Notes: a model not told the origin generated them from the sequence alone. A DNA stretch of 64,000 nucleotides from Rhodovulum sp. (GCA_002706605.1 PALT01000021.1:34954-98953); one strand, 5' to 3'; shown: positions 1 to 8,828, numbered from the stretch's first letter. Numbers and translations are program-made.

Positions 1-7
1 CCGTGAT

Positions 8-652
8 ATGGCAAAACAGCTTGATTATCACACGATCCACGAGATCTTTACGCGGTTTGAGGCCCAAGAGGCCGAGCCCAAGGGCGAACTTGACCACGTC
101 AACGCCTATACCTTGGTGGTGGCGGTGGCCCTGTCGGCACAGGCCACTGATGCGGGCGTGAACAAGGCGACCAAGGCGTTGTTCGAAATCGCCGACACGC
201 CGCAAAAGATGCTGGATCTGGGCGAGGAAGGTCTGATCGAACACATCAAGACCATCGGCCTGTTCCGCAACAAGGCCAAGAACGTGATCAAGCTGAGCCG
301 CATTCTGGTCGATGACTATGACGGTCAGGTGCCGTCGTCGCGCGCCGCGCTGCAATCCCTGCCGGGGGTGGGGCGCAAGACCGCGAACGTTGTTCTGAAC
401 ATGTGGTTCCACTATCCGGCGCAGGCGGTTGATACGCATATCTTTCGCCTTGGCAACCGCAGCGGCATCGCGCCGGGCAAGGATGTGGACGCCGTTGAGC
501 GCGCGATTGAGGACCACATTCCCGTGGAATTCCAACAGCACGCGCATCATTGGATGATTTTACACGGGCGCTATACCTGCAAGGCCCGTAAACCCCTATG
601 CGGCACCTGTATCATTCGCGATCTGTGCCAGTTCGAGGAGAAGAACCTGTGA
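8..652 (+). CDS. nth: Endonuclease III (base-excision repair)
   Basis: DNA glycosylase/AP lyase that removes oxidised pyrimidines. The 214-residue product has the helix-hairpin-helix LPGVGRKT (residues 118-125, catalytic Lys124), the catalytic Asp in AVDTH (Asp142), and a C-terminal [4Fe-4S] loop with Cys191, Cys198, Cys201 and Cys207 in the C-x6-C-x2-C-x5-C spacing typical of Nth. Length is normal for the family. The stop codon overlaps the GTG start of the next gene by 4 bp, so the two are probably translationally coupled. The gene begins 8 bases into the window, so nothing can be said about its promoter. Confidence 0.97.
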   Translation: MAKQLDYHTIHEIFTRFEAQEAEPKGELDHVNAYTLVVAVALSAQATDAGVNKATKALFEIADTPQKMLDLGEEGLIEHIKTIGLFRNKAKNVIKLSRILVDDYDGQVPSSRAALQSLPGVGRKTANVVLNMWFHYPAQAVDTHIFRLGNRSGIAPGKDVDAVERAIEDHIPVEFQQHAHHWMILHGRYTCKARKPLCGTCIIRDLCQFEEKNL

Positions 653-1635
653 GCAAAACCTACCAAGTTGTCGGCATCGGGAATGCCGTGGTCGATGTCC
701 TGACCCAGAGCGACGATGCGTTTCTGGACAAGATGGGCATCCAGAAGGGGGTGATGCAACTGGTTGAGCAGAGCCGTGGTGCGCTGCTCTATGATGCGAT
801 GGGGGAACGCACGCTGGCCGCTGGGGGTTCGGTTGCGAACACGGTTGCGGGGATCGGGAATCTGGGCCTGAAAACCGGCTTTATCGGGCGCGTGCATGAC
901 GATGAGCTGGGCCAGTTCTATGCCCGCGAGACCGAGGATGACGGTACCGCGTTCATCAACCCGCCGGTCGCGGGGGGTGAGTTGCCGACGTCGCGTTCGA
1001 TGATCTTCGTTTCGCCCGATGGCGAGCGGTCGATGAACACCTATCTCGGGATTTCGGCCGAGGTTGGTCCCGAGGATGTCGATGACGCGGTGGTCGGCGA
1101 TACCGAGTTTCTGTTCCTTGAGGGGTATCTCTACGACAAGCCCAAGGGCAAAGAGGCGTTCGAGAAGGCCGCCAAAACCTGTCAGGCGGCGGGCGGTCAG
1201 GCGGGTATTGCACTAAGCGATCCGTTCTGTGTCGACCGTCACCGCGCGGATTTCCGGCGGCTGGTCAAGACGCTGGATTTCGTGATCGGGAATGAGCACG
1301 AATGGTCGTCTCTGTATGAAACCGACCTGTCGGCGGCGTTGGAGCAGGCGGCGGCGGAATGCGGCACGATTGTCTGTACGCGCTCGGGCGGAGATGTTGT
1401 GATCGTGCGCGGCGACGAAGAGGTCATCGTGCCGGTGACTCCTGTAAAGCCCGTTGATGCGACGGGTGCGGGCGATCAGTTCGCGGCCGGTTTCCTTTAC
1501 GGTCTGGCGACTGGTGTTTCGCTGGACGTGGCGGGCAAGATGGGCGTCATCGCCGCGCGTGAGGTCATCGGCCATTTCGGCGCGCGTCCCGAAACGGATC
1601 TGGGCGCGTTGTTCCGCGAAGGCGGCGTTCTCTAA
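649..1635 (+). CDS. Adenosine kinase / PfkB-family sugar kinase
   Basis: PfkB-family kinase of 328 residues that would phosphorylate adenosine or a related nucleoside with ATP. The N-terminal GIGNAVVDV strand and the C-terminal signature DATGAGDQFAAGFLYG (about residues 270-285, with the catalytic Asp in GAGD) are both present. I choose the GTG at 649 because it overlaps the nth stop (GTGA) and gives the usual PfkB N-terminus; the longer open frame from 598 would run inside nth. Rhodobacteraceae homologues are usually called adenosine kinase, but substrate assignment within PfkB is uncertain from sequence alone. Confidence 0.9.
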   Translation: MSKTYQVVGIGNAVVDVLTQSDDAFLDKMGIQKGVMQLVEQSRGALLYDAMGERTLAAGGSVANTVAGIGNLGLKTGFIGRVHDDELGQFYARETEDDGTAFINPPVAGGELPTSRSMIFVSPDGERSMNTYLGISAEVGPEDVDDAVVGDTEFLFLEGYLYDKPKGKEAFEKAAKTCQAAGGQAGIALSDPFCVDRHRADFRRLVKTLDFVIGNEHEWSSLYETDLSAALEQAAAECGTIVCTRSGGDVVIVRGDEEVIVPVTPVKPVDATGAGDQFAAGFLYGLATGVSLDVAGKMGVIAAREVIGHFGARPETDLGALFREGGVL

Positions 1636-1641
1636 GGACGG

Positions 1642-1723
1642 TTGGCGGGGGAGGCTCCCGCCAAAACCCACCGCGCCAAGGCGCGTCGGTTTTGTTGGGC
1701 GTGGCCGCCGCATGCGCGGCGGC
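1642..1723. terminator. Cluster of three stem-loops between convergent genes
   Basis: Three consecutive inverted repeats fill the gap between the adenosine kinase gene and the convergent sulfotransferase gene. TTGGCGGG/CCCGCCAA lies at 1642-1664. A compound stem AAAACC-CGCGCC/GGCGCG-GGTTTT lies at 1663-1693 and ends in a short T run. GCCGCCGC/GCGGCGGC lies at 1704-1723. The middle one has the AAAA/TTTT flanks of a bidirectional intrinsic terminator. The whole may be a family-specific intergenic repeat rather than a simple terminator. Confidence 0.55.
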
Positions 1724-1743
1724 GGGCCCGCAAGGTGGGGAGG

Positions 1744-2562
1744 TCAGTCGCCGAGTTTGGCGTGCACCTCATCCAGATCGATTTCCCCGATCGGATATTT
1801 GTTCCCCGGATTTTCAAAGTCGTATTTGAACAGGTTGAAATCGCGTTTGTAGATTTCATAGACCAGATGCATCGACAGATCGTCGAAGTAATCTTCGACC
1901 GGATGGGCGCGTTTTGGGCCGTGGCCTTCGGATTCGTTGAAACGCGGGATGGAGGCGAGGTCGACGTCGTGGCGCGTGTCGATGGCGTCCAGAACCTCTT
2001 GCATCCCGTCGTTAAACGTCTCGGTGTAAAAGATTTTGTCGTAGCGCCCGCCGTTCACGATAAAGGTCGAGATATGGCCCGACATGGCCGACCAATGGAT
2101 GTCGGGTTCCATCGGGCGGCGCCAGCGGATGGTATCCCGCGCGAACAACAGGAACCGGCGAAAGCTCTGGATCTGGTCGAAATCGTCCTTGCCCTCATCG
2201 CCGCCGACTTCAATCCCGTATTTCTGGATCAACAGCGGCACGAGGTTCCCGCGATAGCGGCGGCCGTTGCGCTGAATCCCGCAGATCTTGTCAAAGAAGG
2301 AACTGAGGATCCGCGTGTACGGGTTTCGCACACAGGTGAAGGCGTAGGAGCTATGGTTCAGCACGTTGTCGGTGATCGGTTGCTGGCTGTGCTCTAGCGA
2401 CCATTTATGCAGGCCGGAGGTCGCATCGTGGATGTCCCCGTCAAAGAATTCCCCGTGGTCCGAGTAAAACATGATCTGACCGATGGTCGAGCACGCACAT
2501 TTCGGCACCACGCGGTACACGACGCTCTCACTCTCGGTCATCCAGGTGCCGGGAAACCCCAT
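1744..2562 (-). CDS. Sulfotransferase family 2 (Sulfotransfer_2) protein
   Basis: Predicted PAPS-dependent sulfotransferase of 272 residues. The 5'-phosphosulfate loop appears as VVPKCACSTIG (about residues 18-28) and the 3'-phosphate-binding segment as FTCVRNPYTRILSSFFD (about 75-91); both are hallmarks of carbohydrate sulfotransferases of the HNK-1/chondroitin type. There is no signal peptide, so it probably acts at the cytoplasmic face on an activated or lipid-linked glycan. It is divergent from a branching-type glycosyltransferase at 2702, which suggests a joint role in decorating a surface polysaccharide. The acceptor is unknown. The ATG at 2562 is preceded by GGAGG. Confidence 0.85.
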   Translation of the reverse strand: MGFPGTWMTESESVVYRVVPKCACSTIGQIMFYSDHGEFFDGDIHDATSGLHKWSLEHSQQPITDNVLNHSSYAFTCVRNPYTRILSSFFDKICGIQRNGRRYRGNLVPLLIQKYGIEVGGDEGKDDFDQIQSFRRFLLFARDTIRWRRPMEPDIHWSAMSGHISTFIVNGGRYDKIFYTETFNDGMQEVLDAIDTRHDVDLASIPRFNESEGHGPKRAHPVEDYFDDLSMHLVYEIYKRDFNLFKYDFENPGNKYPIGEIDLDEVHAKLGD

Positions 2563-2605
2563 GTGCCTTTGCCTCCGTTACGCAACACTTTGATTAGGCG
2601 TATTA

Positions 2606-2640
2606 CTTTGTTTAAACAAAGCAAATAAAGTGCGTTTATT
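2606..2640. promoter_or_regulatory. Two inverted repeats in a divergent promoter region
   Basis: The 139-bp AT-rich gap between the divergent sulfotransferase and glycosyltransferase genes contains a perfect 16-bp palindrome CTTTGTTTAAACAAAG (2606-2621). Three bases later comes AATAAA-N5-TTTATT (2624-2640). A perfect palindrome in a divergent intergenic region is a natural operator for a dimeric regulator, but I cannot name the regulator. No convincing -35/-10 pair could be assigned. Confidence 0.45.
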
Positions 2641-2701
2641 CAATGGAGCATAGACGTTAGTAAAGACGTATCGTCGACAAACTTGGGACCATCCCTGCGA
2701 A

Positions 2702-4279
2702 ATGGCCAAAATCGCCTATATCCTGCTGTGCCACAAAGACCCTGAGGCCATCATCCGTCAGGCGGAGCGCCTGTCGGCGGCGGGCGATTATCTGTCGATC
2801 CATTTCGATGCGCGCGCCGACAAGGCCCAGTTCGAGATGATCCGCGAATCCCTGAAGGACAATCCGAACGTCGTTTTCGCGAAAAAGCGGATCAAGTGTG
2901 GCTGGGGCGCGTGGTCCTTGGTTGAGGCCACGTTGCACGCCGTGCGCGCCGCCGAACAGGCGTTTCCGCGCGCCACGCATTTTTACATGCTGTCGGGCGA
3001 TTGCATGCCGATCAAGTCGGCGGAATATGTCCACGATTTCCTTGATGGCACCGACATCGACTATGTCGAGAGCTTTGACTTCTTCAACTCGGACTGGATC
3101 AAGACCGGGATGAAGGAAGACCGCCTGTACTATCGCCACTATTTCAATGAACGTACGCATAAGTGGCTGTTTTACACGTCTTATGAGTTGCAGAAAAAGC
3201 TGGGCCTGAACCGCAAGGTGCCGTCGGACATTCAGGTCATGATCGGTAGCCAGTGGTGGTGCCTGCGCCGTCGCACGATTGAGGCGATCCTCGAATTTTG
3301 TGAGCAGCGTCCTGATGTGCTGCGGTTCTTTAGCACCACGTGGATTCCGGATGAGACGTTCTTTCAGACGCTTGTGCGCCATCTGGTGCCCGAGTCCGAG
3401 ATCAACACGCGGACGCTGACGTTCCTGATTTTCTCGGACTATGGGATGCCGGTGAATTTCTATAACGATCAGTACGATCTGTTGCTGTCACAGGATTTTC
3501 TGTTCGCGCGCAAAATCTCGCCCGACGCGAAGGAGCTGAAACGCCGATTGGGCGCGCTTTATACCAGCAAGGGGGTTGAGTTCAAAATCTCGAACGAGGG
3601 GCGCAGCCTGTTCAAGTTCCTGACGGGACGCGGGCGGATCGGACGTCGCTATGCGCCGCGATTCTGGGAGGCCGAGGCCAGTCTGGGTCGTGAACGCGAG
3701 TTGATGATCGTGACCTGCAAGAAATGGCACGTGGCCAAGCGTTTGGTCGACAAGACGCGGCAGGTGACGAACCTGCCCGCGATCGAATATCTGTTCAATG
3801 AGGACGCGACCGAACTGCCCGATCTGGGCGGGATTCAGACGACGTTGGAAAAACGCACGCGCCACCGGCGGGCGTTGATGCGGATGCTGTTTGATTACTA
3901 TGAAACCGACCGGTTGCTGATCTGTCTGGACCCCAGCAGTCTGGACCTGATGCAGGATTTTTACGCCGACCGGTGCACGACCAAGCTGCTGGAGATCAAG
4001 ACCGAGTTCACGGATGACTATCTGCTTGGCCATGCGCGGCGCGTGGGTCTGGCGGGCGAGCGCACCCCGCCCGAGGTGATTGAGCGTCTGTTGCCCACGA
4101 TCCGCTATGACGTGGTGTTTGAAAGCGACCGCATCCGTGATGCCGATTTCCCGCATTTCCACCGCATCCGCGAAAGCGCCAGTCCCGAGGAAAACGCTGT
4201 GCCATTGGCGCAGTTTCTAGACGTGACGCCCGAGCAGGCGCTAGAGGTCGCGGCGACCGATTATCTGTACGTAGATTGA
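2702..4279 (+). CDS. Core-2/I-branching-type glycosyltransferase with extra C-terminal domain
   Basis: The first ~270 residues resemble family GT14 (core-2/I-branching beta-1,6-N-acetylglucosaminyltransferases). They start MAKIAYILLCHKDPEAI, and carry HFDARADKAQF, FYMLSGDCMPIKS and GSQWWCLRRRTIEAIL, as in bacterial members of that family. The remaining ~250 residues have no fold I recognise, but two-part proteins of this size (525 aa) occur in Rhodobacteraceae with a domain of unknown function at the C-terminus. No signal peptide or membrane segment is evident. Divergence from a sulfotransferase suggests that the two modify the same surface glycan. The downstream HIT gene starts only 9 bp after the stop. 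Confidence 0.8.
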   Translation: MAKIAYILLCHKDPEAIIRQAERLSAAGDYLSIHFDARADKAQFEMIRESLKDNPNVVFAKKRIKCGWGAWSLVEATLHAVRAAEQAFPRATHFYMLSGDCMPIKSAEYVHDFLDGTDIDYVESFDFFNSDWIKTGMKEDRLYYRHYFNERTHKWLFYTSYELQKKLGLNRKVPSDIQVMIGSQWWCLRRRTIEAILEFCEQRPDVLRFFSTTWIPDETFFQTLVRHLVPESEINTRTLTFLIFSDYGMPVNFYNDQYDLLLSQDFLFARKISPDAKELKRRLGALYTSKGVEFKISNEGRSLFKFLTGRGRIGRRYAPRFWEAEASLGRERELMIVTCKKWHVAKRLVDKTRQVTNLPAIEYLFNEDATELPDLGGIQTTLEKRTRHRRALMRMLFDYYETDRLLICLDPSSLDLMQDFYADRCTTKLLEIKTEFTDDYLLGHARRVGLAGERTPPEVIERLLPTIRYDVVFESDRIRDADFPHFHRIRESASPEENAVPLAQFLDVTPEQALEVAATDYLYVD

Positions 4280-4287
4280 GGACCAAA

Positions 4288-4668
4288 ATGGCCTATTCCT
4301 ATGATCCGCAAAACATCTTTGCCAAGATTCTGCGCGGCGAAATTCCCTGCAAATCCGTTCTGGAGACCGAGCATTGTCTGGCGTTCGAGGATATCGCGCC
4401 GCAGGCCCCGAACCATGTGCTGGTCATCCCCAAAGGGCCCTATGTCTGTTATGATCATTTCGCCGCCGAGGCCAGCGATGCCGAGGTTGTCGATTTCACC
4501 CGCACCATTGGCAAAATCTGCGCGATGCTAGGGGTTGAGCCGGGCCATGGCGGTGGCGGCTATCGTTTGATCGCCAATTCGGGCGAGGCGGCGGTCCAAG
4601 AGGTTCCGCACCTGCATGTGCATGTGTTGGCTGGACGTCCGTTGGGCCGCATGTTGGAGCGCGCCTAA
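4288..4668 (+). CDS. HIT family nucleotide-binding protein
   Basis: A 126-residue histidine-triad protein, probably a nucleoside phosphoramidate or dinucleotide hydrolase. The active-site motif HLHVHVLAG (about residues 108-116) gives the H-x-H-x-H triad, and the N-terminal IFAKILRGEIPCK and HVLVIPKGP segments are typical of HINT-type proteins. I start at ATG 4288 because GAGGA lies just upstream (4278-4282); an in-frame TTG at 4276 would overlap the preceding gene and lacks a ribosome site. Followed by a dispersed repeat and a strong terminator. Confidence 0.92.
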   Translation: MAYSYDPQNIFAKILRGEIPCKSVLETEHCLAFEDIAPQAPNHVLVIPKGPYVCYDHFAAEASDAEVVDFTRTIGKICAMLGVEPGHGGGGYRLIANSGEAAVQEVPHLHVHVLAGRPLGRMLERA

Positions 4669-4679
4669 GCGTCGGAATC

Positions 4680-4701
4680 GAGTATTTTTGCCAAGATGAA
4701 G
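4680..4701 (+). repeat. Copy 1 of a 22-bp dispersed intergenic repeat
   Basis: The 22 bases beginning GAGTATTTTTGCC occur again, exactly and in reverse complement, at 31924-31945. Both copies lie just outside coding regions. A related but divergent sequence is found at 20878-20896. The element sits immediately before the HIT-gene terminator hairpin. Confidence 0.7.
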
Positions 4702-4736
4702 ACACCCCGTTTCCGGATCAGGAGGCGGGGTGTTTT
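4702..4736. terminator. Bidirectional intrinsic terminator
   Basis: Stem ACACCCCG (4702-4709) / CGGGGTGT (4726-4733) followed by TTTT. It terminates the HIT transcript. The 3' end of the convergent ABC ATPase gene (stop at 4718-4720) lies inside the loop, so one structure may serve both strands. Confidence 0.75.
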
Positions 4737-5659
4737 GCGGTTAGGGCGAGGAAGGCGTCTTCGAGATCGGGTTCTTGGGTGCGGATGTCGCGGATGTTCA
4801 TGCCAGCGGCGCGGATCGCCTCAATCAGGTGACCGGTGGTGATGGTCGATTGGCTGTAGGTAAAGGCGTGGGTGCCGTCGTGGCCGATGGTGTGGATGAT
4901 GCCATCGGGCAGGGGGACGGCGGTGGGCGCGTCGCCCTCGGGGGTGATGACGAGGGTTTTCTGGTCCATCCGTCCGATCAGGTTCGCGGTGGTGTCGCGC
5001 GCGATCAGTTGCCCGTTGTCGATGATGCCGATTTCATCGCACATCTCTTGGGCCTCTTCGAGGTAGTGGGTCGTCAGGATGATCGTCATGCCCTGTTCGT
5101 TCAGGCGGCGCACATTGGCCCAGAGCATGTTGCGCAGTTGGATATCGACCCCTGCGGTCGGCTCATCAAGGACAAGGATTTGGGGGCTGTGGACCAGTGC
5201 CTTGCCCAGCAAGAGCCGGCGCCGCATCCCGCCCGAGAGCGAGCGGGCATAGGCCTCGGCCTTGTCCGTGAGGCCGATCAGTTCGAGGATGTCTTCGGTT
5301 TTGCGTTGGGATTTCGGCACGCCGTAAAGGCCCGCCTGCACGTCCAAGGCACCGCGCGGGGTGAAGAACGGATCGAGGTTCAGTTCCTGTGGCATGACGC
5401 CGATGGCCGCGCGGGATTGGCGTGGGTTCACGTCCTGATCGAACCCCCAGATTTTCACCGAGCCTTGGGTTTTGACGACCAGACCGGCCAGAATGTTGAT
5501 CAAGGTGGATTTGCCCGCGCCGTTCGGCCCCAAGAGGCCAAAGATCGATCCCGACGGGATGTCGAGATCGATGCCGCGCAGGGCGTCTTTGGGCGGTTGG
5601 TTCCCTGCGGCGCGGTAGGTTTTGCGCAGGTTGCGGATTTCGATCGCGTTTTGGGTCAT
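4718..5659 (-). CDS. ABC transporter ATP-binding protein (YadG-like, ABC-2 type)
   Basis: A 313-residue ATPase subunit of an ABC-2 exporter. Walker [10 protein letters not shown] (44-52), signature LSGGM (141-145), Walker B ILVLDEP (161-167) and the following [10 protein letters not shown] and [10 protein letters not shown] stretches match the E. coli YadG pattern as I remember it. The C-terminal ~80 residues form the extra domain of that group. I use ATG 5659; the open frame extends upstream to 5869 but would overlap the divergent zinc-finger gene. No membrane permease lies next to it, which is unusual because ABC-2 ATPases normally neighbour their permease. Confidence 0.88.
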   Translation of the reverse strand: MTQNAIEIRNLRKTYRAAGNQPPKDALRGIDLDIPSGSIFGLLGPNGAGKSTLINILAGLVVKTQGSVKIWGFDQDVNPRQSRAAIGVMPQELNLDPFFTPRGALDVQAGLYGVPKSQRKTEDILELIGLTDKAEAYARSLSGGMRRRLLLGKALVHSPQILVLDEPTAGVDIQLRNMLWANVRRLNEQGMTIILTTHYLEEAQEMCDEIGIIDNGQLIARDTTANLIGRMDQKTLVITPEGDAPTAVPLPDGIIHTIGHDGTHAFTYSQSTITTGHLIEAIRAAGMNIRDIRTQEPDLEDAFLALTAKHPAS

Positions 5660-5676
5660 GTTGTGCCCTTCTGGCC

Positions 5677-5704
5677 TTGTCCGTGCGGCGGGACTTGGTA
5701 TCAT
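5677..5704 (+). promoter_or_regulatory. Candidate promoter for the zinc-finger gene/polA
   Basis: TTGTCC (5677-5682), 16-bp spacer, TATCAT (5699-5704), in the gap between the divergent ABC ATPase and zinc-finger genes. It fits a sigma-70-like promoter moderately well. Assigned by eye. Confidence 0.35.
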
Positions 5705-5756
5705 GCGCCCTGATCTATCGCGCGCCGCGACTTGCGGCAAGATATGGAGCCACGGA

Positions 5757-5939
5757 ATGACGATTGCAGCCCCTGAAACCGAAGTTGTAAGCGCTTGGCG
5801 CGTTGCCTGTGATGGTGGCGAGGGCGCCCTTGGGCATCCGCGTGTGTGGCTGCAGATCGACCACGACAAGGGCTTTGTCGAATGTGGCTATTGCGACAAG
5901 AAATTCGTGCATGAGAGCGCGGCCGACGCGGCCAAGTAA
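5757..5939 (+). CDS. Small zinc-finger (CHCC-type) protein
   Basis: A 60-residue protein with the CHCC zinc-finger pattern: one Cys in ACDG, His in LGHPRVWL, and the pair CGYC near the end. This is the motif of the mitochondrial complex I subunit NDUFS6 and its alphaproteobacterial homologues. Such proteins are common just upstream of or near core genes in Rhodobacteraceae, and a role in respiratory complex I assembly is known only for the mitochondrial relatives. The ATG at 5757 is favoured because it gives exactly the compact domain; a longer in-frame start would overlap the ABC gene. Confidence 0.85.
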   Translation: MTIAAPETEVVSAWRVACDGGEGALGHPRVWLQIDHDKGFVECGYCDKKFVHESAADAAK

Positions 5940-6014
5940 TCCCCCGAGCGGTGGATGCTGTTGCGGGGCGCGGCGGATCTCAGAACGTCACCGGCCCCGC
6001 CAAAGGAGCCATCC

Positions 6015-8825
6015 ATGAGCTTTGGCAAGGGCTGTCACCTGCATCTGATTGACGGGTCGGCGTTCATTTTTCGCGCCTTTCACGCCCTGCCGCCGTTGAC
6101 GCGGAAGTCCGACGGGCTGCCTATTGGGGCGGTCGCGGGGTTCTGCAACATGATCTTCAAGATGGTTGAGGACAATCGCGGTCCCGACGCGCCGACCCAT
6201 GTGGCGGTGGTGTTTGACAAGGGGTCGCACACGTTCCGAAACGACCTCTATGATCAGTACAAGGCGAACCGCGACGCCATGCCAGAGGATCTGCGCCCGC
6301 AGATGCCCCTGACGCGGGAGGCGACGCGCGCCTTTAACATCGCCTGTCTGGAACTGGAGGGCTATGAGGCCGACGACATCATCGCGACCCTGTCGGTGCA
6401 GGCGCGCGATGCCGGTGGTCGGGTGACGATCATCAGTTCGGACAAGGACCTAATGCAACTGGTCGGTGGCGGCGTCGAGATGATGGACGCCATGAAGAAC
6501 AAGCGTATCGGAGTCGAAGAGGTCGAGGAAAAGTTCGGCGTTGGTCCCGACCGTGTGATCGACATTCAGGCCCTTGCCGGGGATAGCGTCGATAACGTGC
6601 CCGGTGCACCGGGAATCGGGGTGAAAACCGCGGCCTTGCTGATCAACGAATACGGCGATCTGGAAACCCTGCTGGACCGCGCCGAAGAGATCAAACAACC
6701 CAAGCGCCGTCAGACCCTGATCGAGCACCGCGCGCAGATTGAGCTGTCCAAGCAGCTGGTCACGCTGGATTGCAACACGCCGATTGACGTGGCGCTGGAC
6801 GATCTGGAACTGCGCGCGCCTGAGGCAGACGTGCTGTTGCCGTTTCTGGCCGAGATGGAATTTCGCACCCTGACGAAACGTGTCGCCGATAGTTTGGGGG
6901 CCGAGGCGCCCGCGATTGATGACACGCCTGCGGCGACGGGTGGGGGCGCGGCGACGCCCGCCGATGCACCCGAGTTCCCACCGATTGACCCCGAAGCCTA
7001 CGAATGCGTGCGCGATGCCGAGGCATTGCAGGTCTGGATCGACGCGATCCGACACACGGGCGTTGTCGCGGTGGACACGGAAACCACCGGTCTGGACGAC
7101 ATGCGCGCGGACCTTGTCGGGGTCTGTCTGGCGGTCGAACCCGGTCGGGCCTGTTACATCCCGTTGGCGCATAAATCCGGCGCGGATGATCTGTTCGGGT
7201 CCGGTTCATTGGCCGAGGGGCAGATGGACATGGACCAAGCCCTGTCGATGTTGAAACCCGTGCTTGAGGATCCGGCGATCCTGAAGATCGGGCAGAACAT
7301 GAAATACGACGCCAAGATACTGTTTCGCTATGGGATCAATGTGACGGCGTTCGATGACACGATGCTGATGTCTTATGCCTTGCATGCTGGTCTGCACGGG
7401 CATGGCATGGATGCCCTGTCCGAACGGTATCTGGACCACGAGCCGATCCCGATCAAATCGCTGTTGGGGACGGGGAAATCGGCGATCACCTTTGATCTGG
7501 TGCCGATTGATCAGGCCGTCGCCTATGCCGCCGAGGATGCGGATATCACCCTGCGCCTGTGGACGTTGTTCAAACCGCAATTGCATCAGAAACAGGTCAC
7601 TACGGTTTATGAGACGTTGGAACGTCCGCTCTCGCCTGTTCTGGCCTCGATGGAACGCACCGGCATCTTGGTCGACCGAGATACCCTGTCGCGGATGTCG
7701 AACGCCTTTGCCCAGAAAATGGCGGGGCTAGAGGCCGAAATCCACGAACTGGCCGGTCAGCCATTCAATGTCGGTTCGCCCAAACAGTTGGGTGAGATCC
7801 TGTTTGATAAGATGGAGCTGCCCGGCGGGAAAAAGGGCAAAACCGGCGCCTATGCGACCGGTGCGGATATTTTGGAAGACCTCGCCGCCGAGGGGCATGA
7901 CCTGCCTGCGCGTGTTCTGGATTGGCGACAGCTGTCGAAACTGAAATCGACCTATACCGATGCGCTTCAGGATCACATCAATCCCGAAACGGGCCGCGTG
8001 CACACGTCATATGTGCAGACTGGCGCGAACACGGGGCGCTTGGCGTCCACCGATCCGAACCTGCAAAACATCCCCGTGCGCAGCGAAGAGGGCCGCCGCA
8101 TCCGCGAGGCGTTCGTCGCCGCACCAGGGCGCAAAATCCTAAGCCTCGACTATAGCCAGATTGAGCTGCGCATCTTGGCCCATGTCGCGGGGATCGACAC
8201 GTTGAAACAGGCGTTTCGCGACGGACAGGATATCCACGCCATGACGGCCAGCGAGATGTTCGACGTGCCGCTGGACGAAATGACCTCGGACATCCGGCGT
8301 CAGGCCAAGGCGATCAACTTTGGCGTCATCTACGGCATCTCGGGCTTTGGCCTTGCGCGCAATCTGCGCATACCGCGCGCCGAGGCGCAGGGGTTCATCG
8401 ACCGTTATTTCGAACGTTTTCCGGGTATCCGCGAATACATGGATGACACCGTGAAATTCGCCAAGGATCACGGATACGTCCAGACCTTGTTCGGACGCAA
8501 AATCAACACGCCCGAGATCAACGCCAAGGGGCCGGGCGCGGGCTTTGCCAAGCGCGCGGCGATCAACGCCCCGATCCAAGGCACCGCCGCCGACATCATC
8601 CGGCGCGCCATGATCCGTATGCCCGATGTGATCGCGGACCTGCCTGCCGAGATGCTGTTGCAGGTGCATGACGAACTGCTGTTCGAGGTGGATGAAGACG
8701 CCGTTGACGCCACCATCGACGCCGTGCGCACCGTGATGGAGGGCGCAAGCGCCCCCGCCGTGCATCTGGACGTGCCGTTGGTTGTGGATGCGGGCACCGG
8801 CGCGAACTGGGCCGAGGCGCACTGA
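6015..8825 (+). CDS. polA: DNA polymerase I
   Basis: A 936-residue family A polymerase with all three domains. The 5'-3' nuclease fills about residues 1-310 (YEADDIIATL, ALAGDSVDNVPG). The 3'-5' exonuclease follows, with intact motifs: VDTETTGLD (about 353), NMKYDAKIL and YAAEDAD. The polymerase domain has motif A LDYSQIELR (about 711), motif B RRQAKAINFGVIYG and motif C QVHDELLFEV (about 883). Since the exonuclease residues are present, proofreading should be active. ATG 6015 is chosen for the AAAGGAG ribosome site 6 bp upstream. It functions in lagging-strand processing and excision repair. Confidence 0.98.
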   Translation: MSFGKGCHLHLIDGSAFIFRAFHALPPLTRKSDGLPIGAVAGFCNMIFKMVEDNRGPDAPTHVAVVFDKGSHTFRNDLYDQYKANRDAMPEDLRPQMPLTREATRAFNIACLELEGYEADDIIATLSVQARDAGGRVTIISSDKDLMQLVGGGVEMMDAMKNKRIGVEEVEEKFGVGPDRVIDIQALAGDSVDNVPGAPGIGVKTAALLINEYGDLETLLDRAEEIKQPKRRQTLIEHRAQIELSKQLVTLDCNTPIDVALDDLELRAPEADVLLPFLAEMEFRTLTKRVADSLGAEAPAIDDTPAATGGGAATPADAPEFPPIDPEAYECVRDAEALQVWIDAIRHTGVVAVDTETTGLDDMRADLVGVCLAVEPGRACYIPLAHKSGADDLFGSGSLAEGQMDMDQALSMLKPVLEDPAILKIGQNMKYDAKILFRYGINVTAFDDTMLMSYALHAGLHGHGMDALSERYLDHEPIPIKSLLGTGKSAITFDLVPIDQAVAYAAEDADITLRLWTLFKPQLHQKQVTTVYETLERPLSPVLASMERTGILVDRDTLSRMSNAFAQKMAGLEAEIHELAGQPFNVGSPKQLGEILFDKMELPGGKKGKTGAYATGADILEDLAAEGHDLPARVLDWRQLSKLKSTYTDALQDHINPETGRVHTSYVQTGANTGRLASTDPNLQNIPVRSEEGRRIREAFVAAPGRKILSLDYSQIELRILAHVAGIDTLKQAFRDGQDIHAMTASEMFDVPLDEMTSDIRRQAKAINFGVIYGISGFGLARNLRIPRAEAQGFIDRYFERFPGIREYMDDTVKFAKDHGYVQTLFGRKINTPEINAKGPGAGFAKRAAINAPIQGTAADIIRRAMIRMPDVIADLPAEMLLQVHDELLFEVDEDAVDATIDAVRTVMEGASAPAVHLDVPLVVDAGTGANWAEAH

Positions 8826-8828
8826 CCC

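Noticed and set aside
1642..2397. 251-codon plus-strand open frame after the adenosine kinase
   Set aside because: Antisense to the sulfotransferase, whose PAPS motifs are clear; no ribosome site.
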